Assembly (NCBI RefSeq): GCF_014651695.1
Contig: NZ_BMXJ01000001.1
Coordinates: 784,944-848,943, forward strand
Direction: 5' to 3'
Origin: Nocardiopsis terrae
Lineage (GTDB): Bacteria; Actinomycetota; Actinomycetes; Streptosporangiales; Streptosporangiaceae
Length of the DNA: 64,000 bases
Position numbers and translations under genes: made by a program
Shown: positions 51,970 to 59,741 of the stretch, one piece after another
Numbering within the stretch: position 1 is the first letter of the stretch
Layout of the letters: each line of letters starts with the position of its first letter
The notes under the pieces: model-generated
What the model saw: the letters and a program-made list of their open reading frames with translations, nothing else
Database searches by the model: none
What the model was told of the DNA's origin: nothing

Positions 51970-52539
51970 ATGTCCCTGCCCCACGCGATCCTGACCGCCC
52001 TGCTGGAGAAGCCCTCCTCCGGACTGGAACTGACCAGGCGGTTCGACCGCTCCATCGGTTACTTCTGGTCCGCCACCCACCAGCAGATCTATCGCGAGCT
52101 GGGCAAGTTGGAGAAGGCCGGGCTCATCCGGGCCCTGCCCGCCGACTCGCCCACCCGGGGCCAGCGCAAGGAGTACGAGGTGCTGCCCTCGGGGCGGGCG
52201 GAGCTGGAGCGCTGGGTCGAGGGACGGGACGAGCCCCGCGACCCCCGCGACCCCCTGTTGCTGCGCCTGCGCGCGACCGGGGTCGTGGGGGTCGGTGACG
52301 GCCTGATCTCCGAACTGCGCCGCCACCGTGAACTGCACGCCGCCCGCCTGGCGGAGTACCGGGAGTTCCAGCAGCGCGACGCGGCCCGCGGGCACGGGAC
52401 GGAACGGGACCGCGTCCACGGCCTGGTGCTCCAGGGCGGCATCGACCTCGAACTCTTCTGGGTGAACTGGCTCGACAAGGCCATCGACGGCCTCGACCGC
52501 CCCGAACCGGCCGAGCAGGCCTGCGGACCCACCACCTGA
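51970..52539 (+). CDS. PadR-family regulator
   Basis: The 189-residue regulator has the PadR winged helix: LPHAILTALLEKPSSGLELT, FWSATHQQIYRELGKLEKAG and the wing RGQRKEYEVLPSGRAELERW. The C-terminal PadR_C/Vir-type domain is helical. It begins 22 bases after the flavoprotein gene, in one operon. PadR proteins repress detoxification genes until a phenolic or drug ligand binds, so it probably represses the reductase through the palindrome at 49856. Confidence 0.87.
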   Translation: MSLPHAILTALLEKPSSGLELTRRFDRSIGYFWSATHQQIYRELGKLEKAGLIRALPADSPTRGQRKEYEVLPSGRAELERWVEGRDEPRDPRDPLLLRLRATGVVGVGDGLISELRRHRELHAARLAEYREFQQRDAARGHGTERDRVHGLVLQGGIDLELFWVNWLDKAIDGLDRPEPAEQACGPTT

Positions 52540-52608
52540 GGTCCGGCCCGGCGTACCGCCTTCCGGGGCCCGGCGCGCCGCCCGCGGCAGGGTCCCGGCG
52601 CACGAAAA

Positions 52609-52638
52609 AGCCGCCCCCGGCGACTGCCGGGGGCGGCT
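52609..52638 (-). terminator. Intrinsic terminator of tRNA-Ser(CGA)
   Basis: Arms AGCCGCCCCCGGC (52609-52621) and its perfect complement (52626-52638) enclose GACT. On the minus strand the stem is followed by five T, a classic terminator; read rightwards it also ends the padR message. Confidence 0.85.
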
Positions 52639-52642
52639 GATG

Positions 52643-52727
52643 CGGTGGATGAGGGATTTGAACCCTCGAAGGGTTGCCCCTTACCCGCTTTCGAGGCGGG
52701 CGCCATCGGCCACTAGGCGAATCCACC
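52643..52727 (-). tRNA. tRNA-Ser(CGA)
   Basis: On the minus strand GGTGGAT pairs with ATCCACC. The anticodon stem-loop CCCGCCTCGAAAGCGGG gives anticodon CGA. A long variable arm (TAAGGGGCAACCCTT) marks a class II tRNA, and GGTTCAAATCC is the T-arm. Discriminator G; CCA is not encoded. Confidence 0.97.
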
Positions 52728-52737
52728 GAGAGAAACT

Positions 52738-53235
52738 CTACCGGATACGGCGCCGTGCGAAAAACCGAACCAGCAGATCCGAGCACCTCGCGGCGACGTC
52801 CTCGCTGATCAGATCCGGTGGAACGACTTCGGGACGGTGGTTCTGCCGGGGGTCGCGGACCAGGTCCCACATCGAACCCACCGCTCCGGCCTTGGCGTCG
52901 CGCGCCCCGTACACCAGGCGGTCGACCCGGGAGAGCACCACGGCCCCCGCACACATCACACAGGGCTCCAGAGTGACCACCAGGGTGCAACCGGACAGGC
53001 GCCACTGTCCGTGCGTTCCCGCGGCCGCGCGCAGCGCCAGCACCTCGGCGTGTCCGGTCGGGTCCCCGGTCGCCTCGCGTTCATTGCGGCCACGGCCCAG
53101 GAGCGTCCCGTCCGGGCCCAGCACCACGGCACCGACCGGCACGTCACCGGTCTCGGGGGCGAGCTCGGCTTCGGCCAGGGCGGCGAGCATCGCGTCGTCG
53201 AGCGCGTCCCGGTCGAGTTCGGGCAGGCCCCCCAC
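52738..53235 (-). CDS. tadA: tRNA-specific adenosine deaminase
   Basis: It deaminates A34 of tRNA-Arg(ACG) to inosine; that tRNA is itself in this window. The 165-residue zinc deaminase has the HAE motif (DPTGHAEVLALRAAA, catalytic Glu) and PCxxC (TLEPCVMCAGAVVLSRVDRL). The GTG start has no strong ribosome-binding site. It lies four bases after the stop of the tadA-associated gene, so the two are translated together. Confidence 0.93.
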   Translation of the reverse strand: MGGLPELDRDALDDAMLAALAEAELAPETGDVPVGAVVLGPDGTLLGRGRNEREATGDPTGHAEVLALRAAAGTHGQWRLSGCTLVVTLEPCVMCAGAVVLSRVDRLVYGARDAKAGAVGSMWDLVRDPRQNHRPEVVPPDLISEDVAARCSDLLVRFFARRRIR

Positions 53236-53239
53236 CCGT

Positions 53240-53728
53240 TCACAGCCTCATCGAGTCGAGGAGGTCGGCGAATCCCGAGCGTTCGGCGACCACCGCGAGG
53301 ACGTCGCTGGGCAGCACACCGCCGCCCACGGACAGTGAGGCGAGCTCATCCTCGGTCACTCCGAGGTCGGTGAGCAGGTCACCGTCCCCGTCCGGCCTGG
53401 GGTCGGGCCGGGCGCCCGCGCTCTCGGCGGGCTGCGGGGCGCCCAGCCCCCCGGCCTCGGAGAGCACCTCGGCCAACGGGTGGTCGTGCACGACCCGGCC
53501 GTCGGAGAGGTAGACCTTCGGGTCGGTGCCCGACTCGTCCACCCGGACGACGGCGAACCACTCGTCGTCCGCCTCGACGAGCAGAAGGGTCAGATCGGTG
53601 GCCCATTCCGTGGCGAAGTCCAGCATGAGATCGGTGACGTCGTCGATGGCGTCCACGTCACCGAGATCGACCTCACTTCCCCGCCAGGTCTTCCCGTTCG
53701 GAGCGAAGACGGCTGCGAACGTCGACAC
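53240..53728 (-). CDS. tRNA adenosine deaminase-associated protein
   Basis: The 162-residue acidic protein belongs to the actinobacterial family named for its linkage with tadA. Landmarks are TEWATDLTLLLVEADDEWFA, VVRVDESGTDPKVYLSDGRV and, after an Ala/Pro linker, LLTDLGVTEDELASLS and VLAVVAERSGFADLLDSMRL. No catalytic residues are known. It ends four bases before the tadA start. A paralogue is encoded directly upstream. Confidence 0.88.
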   Translation of the reverse strand: MSTFAAVFAPNGKTWRGSEVDLGDVDAIDDVTDLMLDFATEWATDLTLLLVEADDEWFAVVRVDESGTDPKVYLSDGRVVHDHPLAEVLSEAGGLGAPQPAESAGARPDPRPDGDGDLLTDLGVTEDELASLSVGGGVLPSDVLAVVAERSGFADLLDSMRL

Positions 53729-53770
53729 CGCGTGCCCTCCTGTCTCTCCAGGTCGTTTTCCAGGCGATCC

Positions 53771-54271
53771 CTACCCCATCACGTCCAGGACACGCTGGAA
53801 GGACTGGGCGAATCCCAACCGCTCCGCCACGCTGGCCAGCACCTCGTCCGGGTACAGGTCCAGGTCGCCGGCGAGGGCGCCCAGCTCCATCTCGTCCAGA
53901 CCCAGGTCCGCGACCACGGACAGGTCCCCCGCGGGCAGGACCTGGTCGAGGTCGTCATCGTCGGGAAGGTCGATGTCCAGGTAGTCCAGGACGTCCCTGG
54001 CGACCTGCCAGTCGACCGACGCGGTCACGTCGGACAGGAAGAGGGAGACCTCGCCGCCGTACACCCGGACGATGATGAAGAAGTCGTCGCCGACCGACAC
54101 CAGGCCGAGGGAACCGCTGATGCTCGGCTGTTGGCGCAGGGCGTGGATGAGCCCTTTGAGGTCGTGCGTCAGCGCGACGGGGAGGAGATCGACATCCCAG
54201 TACTCCTCTTCCCTGTACGCGACGGCCGCGAAGTCACCCGAGTCGTCGTCACCATGATCGAGCACTGTCAT
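53771..54271 (-). CDS. tRNA adenosine deaminase-associated protein (paralogue)
   Basis: The 166-residue acidic protein resembles its downstream neighbour: DDFFIIVRVYGGEVSLFLSD, then DLGLDEMELGALAGDLDLYP and VLASVAERLGFAQSFQRVLD. Both carry the same C-terminal 'D(V/E)LA-x-VAER-x-GFA' helix. Local duplication of this family beside tadA is known in several actinomycetes. The start at 54271 gives the better N-terminus. It is 42 bases upstream of the next gene and likely heads the operon. Confidence 0.82.
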   Translation of the reverse strand: MTVLDHGDDDSGDFAAVAYREEEYWDVDLLPVALTHDLKGLIHALRQQPSISGSLGLVSVGDDFFIIVRVYGGEVSLFLSDVTASVDWQVARDVLDYLDIDLPDDDDLDQVLPAGDLSVVADLGLDEMELGALAGDLDLYPDEVLASVAERLGFAQSFQRVLDVMG

Positions 54272-54596
54272 CGTCACCCCAACCCGGACGGTGTTTCGGT
54301 GCGGACGAGAGGAGCCCGGCTCGTCCGTGCGAGTGTCATGGTAACGATCACTCCCACCTCGCCGTAGCCCCTCGTCCACCGTGGAACGGACCCAACGTTC
54401 TCACGACAGGCGCCTCTCCCGCGCCCCCGTGGCCGATCCCGTTCCCGGCGGCCCCCGGTCAGGGGCGCCCGAAGCGGTACGGGCGGAGGCGGCGAGGCGC
54501 CTCGGCGCCCTGGTCCGGGTGATACGCGCGGTTAGACTCGGGCTGGCCCCTCGCCCCCTCAACCGCCATGTTGCCCCAGTTCACCCGGAGAACGTT
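54272..54596. other. 325-bp divergent region before upp
   Basis: It holds promoters for the tadA operon and upp; TAGACT at 54533-54538 is a candidate upp -10. The frame running into upp here is not conserved in kind and is not taken as coding. No RNA gene is seen. Confidence 0.45.
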
Positions 54597-55250
54597 TTGG
54601 AAACCCTGGTCGTCGACCACCCCTTGGTCGCGCACAAACTGACCACCCTGCGCGACGTGCGGACCGACTCACCCACCTTCCGGCGGTTGACCGACGAGCT
54701 GGTCACCCTGCTCGCCTACGAGGCGACGCGGGACGTCCGCGTGACAGAGGTCACCATCAAGACCCCGCTCGTGGAGACCACCGGCACCCAGCTGAGGCGC
54801 CCCACCCCGCTCGTCGTCCCGATCCTGCGCGCCGGCCTGGGCATGCTCGACGGCATGACCCGCCTGCTGCCCACCGCGGAGGTCGGCTTCCTCGGCATGG
54901 CGCGCGACGAGGAGACGCTCCAGCCCGCCACCTACGCCGACCGCCTCCCGCAGGACCTGTCCGGCCGCCAGTGCTACGTGCTGGACCCGATGCTGGCCAC
55001 CGGCGGCACCCTGGCCGCGGCGCTGAAGCTCCTCGTCGAGCGCGGCGCCGACCACATCACCGCGATCTGCCTGCTGGTGGCGCCCGAGGGCCTGGTCGCC
55101 GTGGAGCAGAAGCTGACCGAGAACCTGCCCGAGAACCACGGGGCCACGCTGCGCGTCGTGACCGCCGCGGTGGACGAGCGCCTGAACGAGAACGGCTTCA
55201 TCCTCCCGGGCCTGGGCGACGCGGGCGACCGGCTGTACGGCTGCGCCTGA
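54597..55250 (+). CDS. upp: Uracil phosphoribosyltransferase
   Basis: It salvages uracil to UMP with PRPP. The 217-residue protein has [20 protein letters not shown] at the start, [20 protein letters not shown] and the PRPP loop [20 protein letters not shown]. The uracil-binding end is [14 protein letters not shown]. The TTG at 54597 is chosen because CCGGAG lies six bases upstream and the protein then starts four codons before the conserved core. An intrinsic terminator follows. Confidence 0.94.
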   Translation: METLVVDHPLVAHKLTTLRDVRTDSPTFRRLTDELVTLLAYEATRDVRVTEVTIKTPLVETTGTQLRRPTPLVVPILRAGLGMLDGMTRLLPTAEVGFLGMARDEETLQPATYADRLPQDLSGRQCYVLDPMLATGGTLAAALKLLVERGADHITAICLLVAPEGLVAVEQKLTENLPENHGATLRVVTAAVDERLNENGFILPGLGDAGDRLYGCA

Positions 55251-55277
55251 CCCCGATCCCCGCGACAGCGAGCGTCC

Positions 55278-55310
55278 GCGCCCAACCAGATCACCGGTTG
55301 GGCGCTTTTT
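55278..55310 (+). terminator. Intrinsic terminator of upp
   Basis: GCGCCCAACC (55278-55287) pairs exactly with GGTTGGGCGC (55296-55305) and is followed by TTTTT. Confidence 0.92.
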
Positions 55311-55665
55311 CGGCTCTTTTCGGCTTGGGATGAATGAACGCCCGAAAATCGGGCACTGGTCCCAGCGTGCCCGGGTGTACCCCCAGGTCGAGCCCGCTCG
55401 CCCGGCTTCGGGCGACACGTTATTGCATTAGCCGAATTCATTTCGAGATTGGAACGTAACAGATTAGAGTGATCATGGTTCCTGACCACCCGTAACCGGG
55501 TGCACCCGCTAGACCGAAACCACCCCACAAGGGGCTCAGCCCACTGATACCCGAACGTCGCCGCCCGTTTCCGGCGCGGCGCTCCGGCAACCCTCCAGTG
55601 GCTACATAAAGACCCCGAGTGCACACGCGCCGTGCTGTTCCGCCCTCGCAGCCCTAAGGAGTGAG
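55311..55665 (+). other. 355-bp intergenic region with an AT-rich stretch
   Basis: Bases 55420-55480 are AT-rich and probably hold the promoter of the small gene at 55666. No other gene or RNA family is recognised. Confidence 0.4.
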
Positions 55666-55908
55666 ATGCCCGAGAACCCCTCCCCCTCGACAACCCAGGC
55701 CAACCGCGACCCCCACTTCAGTCCAGTCATCAGTCGCCTGTCCTCGGAGTTCTCCGGCGTGCACCACTCCGCCACCGTCTCCCGCTGCGTGGACGCGGCC
55801 AGACACGGCGCCCAGGACGTGACCGGTCGGGCCACCCCCGACCTCGTGGAGCGGATCGCCCGCCAGCACCTCCAGGTCCTGGCCCTGGCCTTCGCCGAAC
55901 AGCACTGA
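55666..55908 (+). CDS. Small helical protein (three-helix-bundle type)
   Basis: The 80-residue protein (PVISRLSSEFSGVHHSATVS, then DLVERIARQHLQVLALAFAE) is predicted all-helical. It resembles the small actinobacterial proteins described as three-helix-bundle dimerisation proteins. The AAGGAG before the ATG is an excellent ribosome-binding site. It stands alone. Its function is unknown; the name rests on helix pattern and length only. Confidence 0.65.
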   Translation: MPENPSPSTTQANRDPHFSPVISRLSSEFSGVHHSATVSRCVDAARHGAQDVTGRATPDLVERIARQHLQVLALAFAEQH

Positions 55909-56291
55909 GGGCCCGCACTCGCTCCGGGCGGGTTTCGGGCCTGCATTTCCTCCCGCTTCGGAACGCAAAGAACTGGCTTGCCCACTGTCTCCCGTCCCGA
56001 ATCGACGCTCCTCCCGTCGGAACCCGGCAGCCGCCTCCAGCCCGGCCGCACCGGACCAGAGCGCTCCCCCTTCTCCCTTCCACCCCTCTGACCTGCACCT
56101 GAAAGGCACCCCTTTTCCGGACCACCATTCACGGGGTCACCAACACCACCGGAACCGGACACAGCCCGCAAGAGCCGAACGTCCGACATACCGCCACGCC
56201 GAGGGTGCGCCCCAGGCTTTACGGGCATGATGGTCGATGGAACAATCACTGCTGGGTTGGTGGGTCAGGTGGATTCCAAGGGGAGTCAGTC
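55909..56291 (+). other. 383-bp intergenic region, no gene supported
   Basis: No conserved frame, RNA or strong hairpin is apparent. It presumably contains the terminator of the gene before and the promoter of the small membrane protein after it. Confidence 0.4.
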
Positions 56292-56456
56292 GTGGCGAAG
56301 TTGAAGAAATGGGGCGGTTACGCGCTCATAGGTTTCGTGGCTTTTTATCTGCTCACGCAACCAGAAAGCGCGGCCGGCGTGATCCAGAGCGGACTGGATC
56401 TCCTGGTGGGCGGCGCTGAGTCGATGTCCCGGTTCGTCAACACGCTGCTGTCGTAG
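56292..56456 (+). CDS. Small single-span membrane protein
   Basis: This 54-residue protein (GTG start, GGGGAG upstream) has one hydrophobic helix near the N-terminus (GGYALIGFVAFYLLTQ) and an amphipathic second helix (AAGVIQSGLDLLVGGAESMS). Its stop is 18 bases before a PH-domain membrane protein on the same strand, so the pair is probably an operon. Function unknown. Confidence 0.7.
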   Translation: MAKLKKWGGYALIGFVAFYLLTQPESAAGVIQSGLDLLVGGAESMSRFVNTLLS

Positions 56457-56474
56457 CCGGATGGATCGGATGTC

Positions 56475-56984
56475 ATGAAGCTCGTCGCCTCGAGCAATGC
56501 GGCTCCAGCGTCAGTCAACCGCTATCTCCTGCCCCATGAGCAGGACGTCGTGACCATCCGTCGGCACCCAGCGGTCCTGATCGGCCCGGTGGGCGCGGTC
56601 CTGGCGGCCCTGGTGTTCGCGGCGATCCTGAGCAGGACCATGGGCGCCGACAGCACCGCGACCCTGGCCGTCATCTGGTGGCTCTGGCTGCTCGTGCTGG
56701 TGTGGTTCGTGTGGCGGGTCGCCGAGTGGTCGGTCGACTACTTCGTCATCACGTCGGCACGACTGCTGCTCACCACGGGACTGATCACCCGGCAGGTGAA
56801 CATGATGCCGCTGGGCAAGGTCACCGACATGCGGTTCGAACGAACCCTGGTCGGCCGTTTCCTGGGCTACGGAACCTTCGTGATGGAGTCCGCCGGTCAG
56901 GACCAGGCCCTCAGCCGGATCGCCTTCATCCCCTACCCCGAGCAGCTCTATCTCGAGGTCGTGGGACTGATCTTCAAGGAGTAG
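56475..56984 (+). CDS. PH-domain membrane protein (bPH_2 / YdbS-like)
   Basis: The 169-residue protein has two membrane helices (VGAVLAALVFAAILS and VIWWLWLLVLVWFVWRVAEW) followed by a bacterial PH domain. DYFVITSARLLLTTGLITRQ, MMPLGKVTDMRFERTLVGRF, LGYGTFVMESAGQDQALSRI and FIPYPEQLYLEVVGLIF show it. Such proteins are of uncertain role, with links to membrane stress. It follows the small membrane protein by 18 bases. Confidence 0.85.
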   Translation: MKLVASSNAAPASVNRYLLPHEQDVVTIRRHPAVLIGPVGAVLAALVFAAILSRTMGADSTATLAVIWWLWLLVLVWFVWRVAEWSVDYFVITSARLLLTTGLITRQVNMMPLGKVTDMRFERTLVGRFLGYGTFVMESAGQDQALSRIAFIPYPEQLYLEVVGLIFKE

Positions 56985-57213
56985 CCGGGCCGGACCGTCG
57001 GCCCCGAGCACTCAGGGAGCACCCGCCCAGGTGGCGGGTGCTTCTTCGCGTTCGGGGCAGCAGTGGTTCCCGACCCGTTCACCTTCCGTTCACTTTTGAG
57101 GCCGGAGGGCCCGCGAGTCCCAGCCCAGCCACGTCGGCAAACAGCACCGGATTGACTCGAAGGTGAACATAGGGTTAACTTAGCTCATCTGATGAGGAAA
57201 CGAGGAGGGCTTC

Positions 57214-57444
57214 ATGGCACGCAGCACCGAACCCGGGCCGCACCTCACTCGCTCCGTGACCACCCCTCGGCGCACCCGGTCCGCCGCCACGAGCCGCCGA
57301 CTGGCCGGCCTGGCCCCGGAACCCGCGCTGGTCCCGAAGCCGCGCGAGGACGCCGACACGACCACTTCGGAGCACCCGATCATGCACTGGGTCCTGGTCA
57401 CCGACGACAACGGACGCACCCGACCCGAGGCGCGCTGGCTCTAG
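57214..57444 (+). CDS. Hypothetical protein, 76 residues
   Basis: I do not recognise a family. The N-terminal 50 residues are basic, Thr/Arg/Pro-rich and probably disordered. The C-terminal TSEHPIMHWVLVTDDNGRTR contains a short beta-like element and ends EARWL. GAGGAG precedes the ATG at good spacing, and a terminator starts 27 bases after the stop, so it is a genuine transcription unit. Confidence 0.6.
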   Translation: MARSTEPGPHLTRSVTTPRRTRSAATSRRLAGLAPEPALVPKPREDADTTTSEHPIMHWVLVTDDNGRTRPEARWL

Positions 57445-57470
57445 CCCCAGCCCCCACCGGACGCGACACG

Positions 57471-57501
57471 AAGGGCCGCCCGCAACACGCGGGCGGCCCT
57501 T
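57471..57501 (+). terminator. Strong hairpin terminator
   Basis: AAGGGCCGCCCGC (57471-57483) pairs exactly with GCGGGCGGCCCTT (57489-57501) around a five-base loop. Confidence 0.8.
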
Positions 57502-57549
57502 CGCCATGCCCGGCGAAGGGCTCTCCCTGTCACTTTCCGAAGCTGCTTC

Positions 57550-57570
57550 ATCGCTATGTCGACAAATCGG
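57550..57570. repeat. GTCGACA repeat, copy upstream of the resistance cassette
   Basis: The minus strand reads CCGATTTGTCGACATAGCGA. Seventeen of the first 19 bases equal the 3' end of dnaB (61785-61803, CCGATTCGTCGACATGGCG). Another partial copy, TGTCGACAAAGCGAT, is at 59624-59638. Its role is uncertain (operator or recombination trace). Confidence 0.45.
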
Positions 57571-57654
57571 CAAGGCAATAAATGCTGTTTCGGATGTCCG
57601 CATAAGGGCCAGACAGCGGGAACTCCGAGTGACACCCGTCTCACTCCGGCACTG

Positions 57655-57686
57655 TTGACGCCCAATAAAACGAGACGTATCGTCTC
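57655..57686 (+). promoter_or_regulatory. Promoter of the ABC-F operon with TetR-type operator
   Basis: TTGACG (57655-57660), 17 bases, and TATCGT (57678-57683) make a good promoter. The perfect palindrome GAGACG-TAT-CGTCTC (57672-57686) covers the -10. The reverse complement matches 14 of 15 bases at the TetR gene 15 kb away. Start of transcription is expected at about 57690. Confidence 0.7.
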
Positions 57687-57690
57687 ATTC

Positions 57691-57714
57691 ATGAGGCTCT
57701 ACTTCTTCCTGTAA
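57691..57714 (+). CDS. Leader peptide MRLYFFL of the ABC-F gene
   Basis: The mini-ORF ATG AGG CTC TAC TTC TTC CTG TAA encodes MRLYFFL. It lies about 8 bases after the -10, so its message is leaderless or nearly so. Short leaders of this MRL-type composition precede actinobacterial ribosome-protection and methyltransferase genes, where a drug-stalled ribosome changes the folding of the RNA behind it. The 217-base leader that follows has alternative helices, as needed for attenuation. Confidence 0.65.
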   Translation: MRLYFFL

Positions 57715-57931
57715 CCCCGCGCCGGACGCCCGCGTTCCGAGCAGCCCCACCGCGACCGCGGTTCCGGGCGGCTCCGTCGGCGTCAGCACACCGCGGTCGT
57801 GTACGGACAGCCTCGTACCCCCCTGTTTCGGTCCTTGTCATAGCTGTGTTCGCACATCCGAAACCCCAGGGCTCTCCCGGTCGATCCGCGGCACCGAAAA
57901 GAACCGGTACCACACGGACCAGGAGAACCCC
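57715..57931 (+). promoter_or_regulatory. Candidate attenuator leader of the ABC-F gene
   Basis: CGACCGCGGT (57753-57762) is exactly complementary to ACCGCGGTCG (57790-57799), and each can also pair with its own neighbours, giving alternatives. Further on, GTTTCGG (57825-57831) pairs with CCGAAAC (57858-57864) around a TGTG-TTCG-CACA hairpin (57845-57856). AGGAG precedes the gene start. The arrangement fits drug-induced antitermination or release of the ribosome-binding site. Confidence 0.5.
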
Positions 57932-59614
57932 ATGCTCGGTACACGACTCCGACACCGATCCCAACTCGCCCTCAGCGAGATCAGCAAAAGGTACGGGGAC
58001 CACACGGTCCTCGACCGTGTCAGCCTCACCGTCAGCCCGGGCGAACGCGTCGGCGTGATCGGGGACAACGGGTCCGGCAAGAGCACCCTCCTGCGCCTGC
58101 TCGCGGGCGAGGAGGAAGCCGACAACGGAGAGCTCACCGTTCGGACCGCCGACGGTGTCGGCTATCTGCCCCAGACCCTGGAGGGGGTGTCCGGCGGGGT
58201 GCCGGACGGAACCGTCGGCGACGCGATCGACGCCGCGCTCCGGGACCTGCGCGAGCTGGAGTCCCGGATCCACTCGGCCGAGGCCCGCCTCGGCTCCGCC
58301 CCGCCGGAGGAACTGGACTCCTACGGCGACCTCCTCGCCGAGTTCGAGGCGCACGGCGGCTACGGCGTCGACGCGCGCGTCGACGCCGGACTGTACGGCC
58401 TGGGCCTGCCGGGCCTGGACCGGGGCCGGCCGCTGCGCACCCTGTCCGGCGGGGAGCGTTCGAGGCTGGCGCTGGCCGCGATGCTGGCCGCGTCACCCGA
58501 ACTCCTGCTGCTGGACGAGCCCACCAACGACCTGGACGACCGGGCGGTCGCCTGGTTGGAGGACCGGCTCCGGCGGCACCGGGGCACCGTCGTCGCCGTC
58601 ACCCACGACCGGGCCCTCCTGGCCGGGGTGACCGACACGGTGCTGGAGGTGGACGCGGACACGCACCGGATCACGCGCCACGGCAACGGGTACGACGGCT
58701 TCCTCGCCGCCAGGGCCGCGGCCCGAGCCCGCTGGGTTCGTGAGTACGAGGAGTGGAAACAGGAACTGGCCAGACAGCGGAGGCTGGCCGACAACCACAT
58801 CGCCGCGCTGCGGGCGATTCCGCGCAAGATGGAGAAGGCCGCCTTCGGGCACGGCGCGTTCCGGATGCGCGGTGCCGCCCACGGTGCCATGGGCCGGATC
58901 CGCAACGCCAAGGAGAGGGTGGAACGACTCACCGAGAACCCGGTGGCGCCGCCGCCGGTACCGCTCCGGATGGCCGGCGAGTTCACCGGTCCCCGCACTG
59001 AGGAGGAGTCCCCGGAGGCGTCCGCCCCGATCGCCGAACTGGAGCGGGTCCGCGTCGACCACAGGCTGGACATCGGTGCCCTGTCCCTGGCGCCCGGTGA
59101 ACAGGTGCTGATCACCGGACCGAACGGAGCCGGGAAGACCACCCTGGTCCGGGTCCTGTCCGGGGAGCTGGCCCCGGACACCGGCCGGGTCGCCCTACCG
59201 GACCGGATCGGCCTGCTGCGCCAGGAGGACGCCCGGATCGCCCCGGGGCGGACCGTACTCCGGGCCTACGCGGCCGGAAGGCCGGGGGACCCGGAGGAGT
59301 ACCGGGAGGAACTGGCCTCGCTCGGCCTGTTCCGGCCCGGAGAACTCGACCAGGAGGTGGGCTCGCTGTCCGTGGGCCAGCGCCGCCGGATCGAGGTGGC
59401 CCGGCTGACCTCGGGCGCACACGACCTGCTGCTGTTGGACGAACCGACCAACCACCTCTCCCCCGGGCTTGTGGAGGAACTGGAGGAGGCGCTGGCCGGG
59501 TACACGGGCGCCCTGGTCCTGGTGACGCACGACCGGCTGATGCGCGAGCGCTTCCGCGGCCGCCGCCTCGAACTGCACGACGGAGCCCTGATCGGCGACT
59601 CCGGCCGCGCGTGA
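57932..59614 (+). CDS. ABC-F ATPase, ribosome-protection type (antibiotic resistance)
   Basis: The 560-residue protein has two ABC domains and no membrane segment. Domain 1 has Walker A GVIGDNGSGKSTLLRLLAGE, signature LSGGERSRLALAAMLA, Walker B LLLLDEPTNDLDD and the switch His in VAVTHDRALLAG. A charged helical linker (WVREYEEWKQELARQRRLAD, about residues 265-345) is the ribosome-reaching arm. Domain 2 has LITGPNGAGKTTLVRVLSGE, signature LSVGQRRRIEVARL and LLLLDEPTNHLS. ABC-F proteins remove macrolides, lincosamides, streptogramins or pleuromutilins from the ribosome. The upstream leader peptide and attenuator strongly support a resistance role. The drug class cannot be told. Confidence 0.88.
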   Translation: MLGTRLRHRSQLALSEISKRYGDHTVLDRVSLTVSPGERVGVIGDNGSGKSTLLRLLAGEEEADNGELTVRTADGVGYLPQTLEGVSGGVPDGTVGDAIDAALRDLRELESRIHSAEARLGSAPPEELDSYGDLLAEFEAHGGYGVDARVDAGLYGLGLPGLDRGRPLRTLSGGERSRLALAAMLAASPELLLLDEPTNDLDDRAVAWLEDRLRRHRGTVVAVTHDRALLAGVTDTVLEVDADTHRITRHGNGYDGFLAARAAARARWVREYEEWKQELARQRRLADNHIAALRAIPRKMEKAAFGHGAFRMRGAAHGAMGRIRNAKERVERLTENPVAPPPVPLRMAGEFTGPRTEEESPEASAPIAELERVRVDHRLDIGALSLAPGEQVLITGPNGAGKTTLVRVLSGELAPDTGRVALPDRIGLLRQEDARIAPGRTVLRAYAAGRPGDPEEYREELASLGLFRPGELDQEVGSLSVGQRRRIEVARLTSGAHDLLLLDEPTNHLSPGLVEELEEALAGYTGALVLVTHDRLMRERFRGRRLELHDGALIGDSGRA

Positions 59615-59623
59615 AGTCGACGT

Positions 59624-59666
59624 ATCGCTTTGTCGACATTTTGGTTCGCACATAAGTCGACTTATG
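59624..59666. repeat. GTCGAC elements after the ABC-F gene
   Basis: ATCGCTTTGTCGACA (59624-59638) matches ATCGCTATGTCGACA at 57550-57564 in 14 of 15 bases. It is followed by the perfect 16-bp palindrome CATAAGTCGACTTATG (59651-59666). They lie between the ABC-F gene and the convergent MFS gene. They could act as terminator, operator or recombination trace. Confidence 0.45.
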
Positions 59667-59741
59667 GATTGACCGATACAACGGGGCGTGACCATGCTGG
59701 TCACGCCCCGTACTCATGGGCCGCGGTTCACCGGACCCCGT

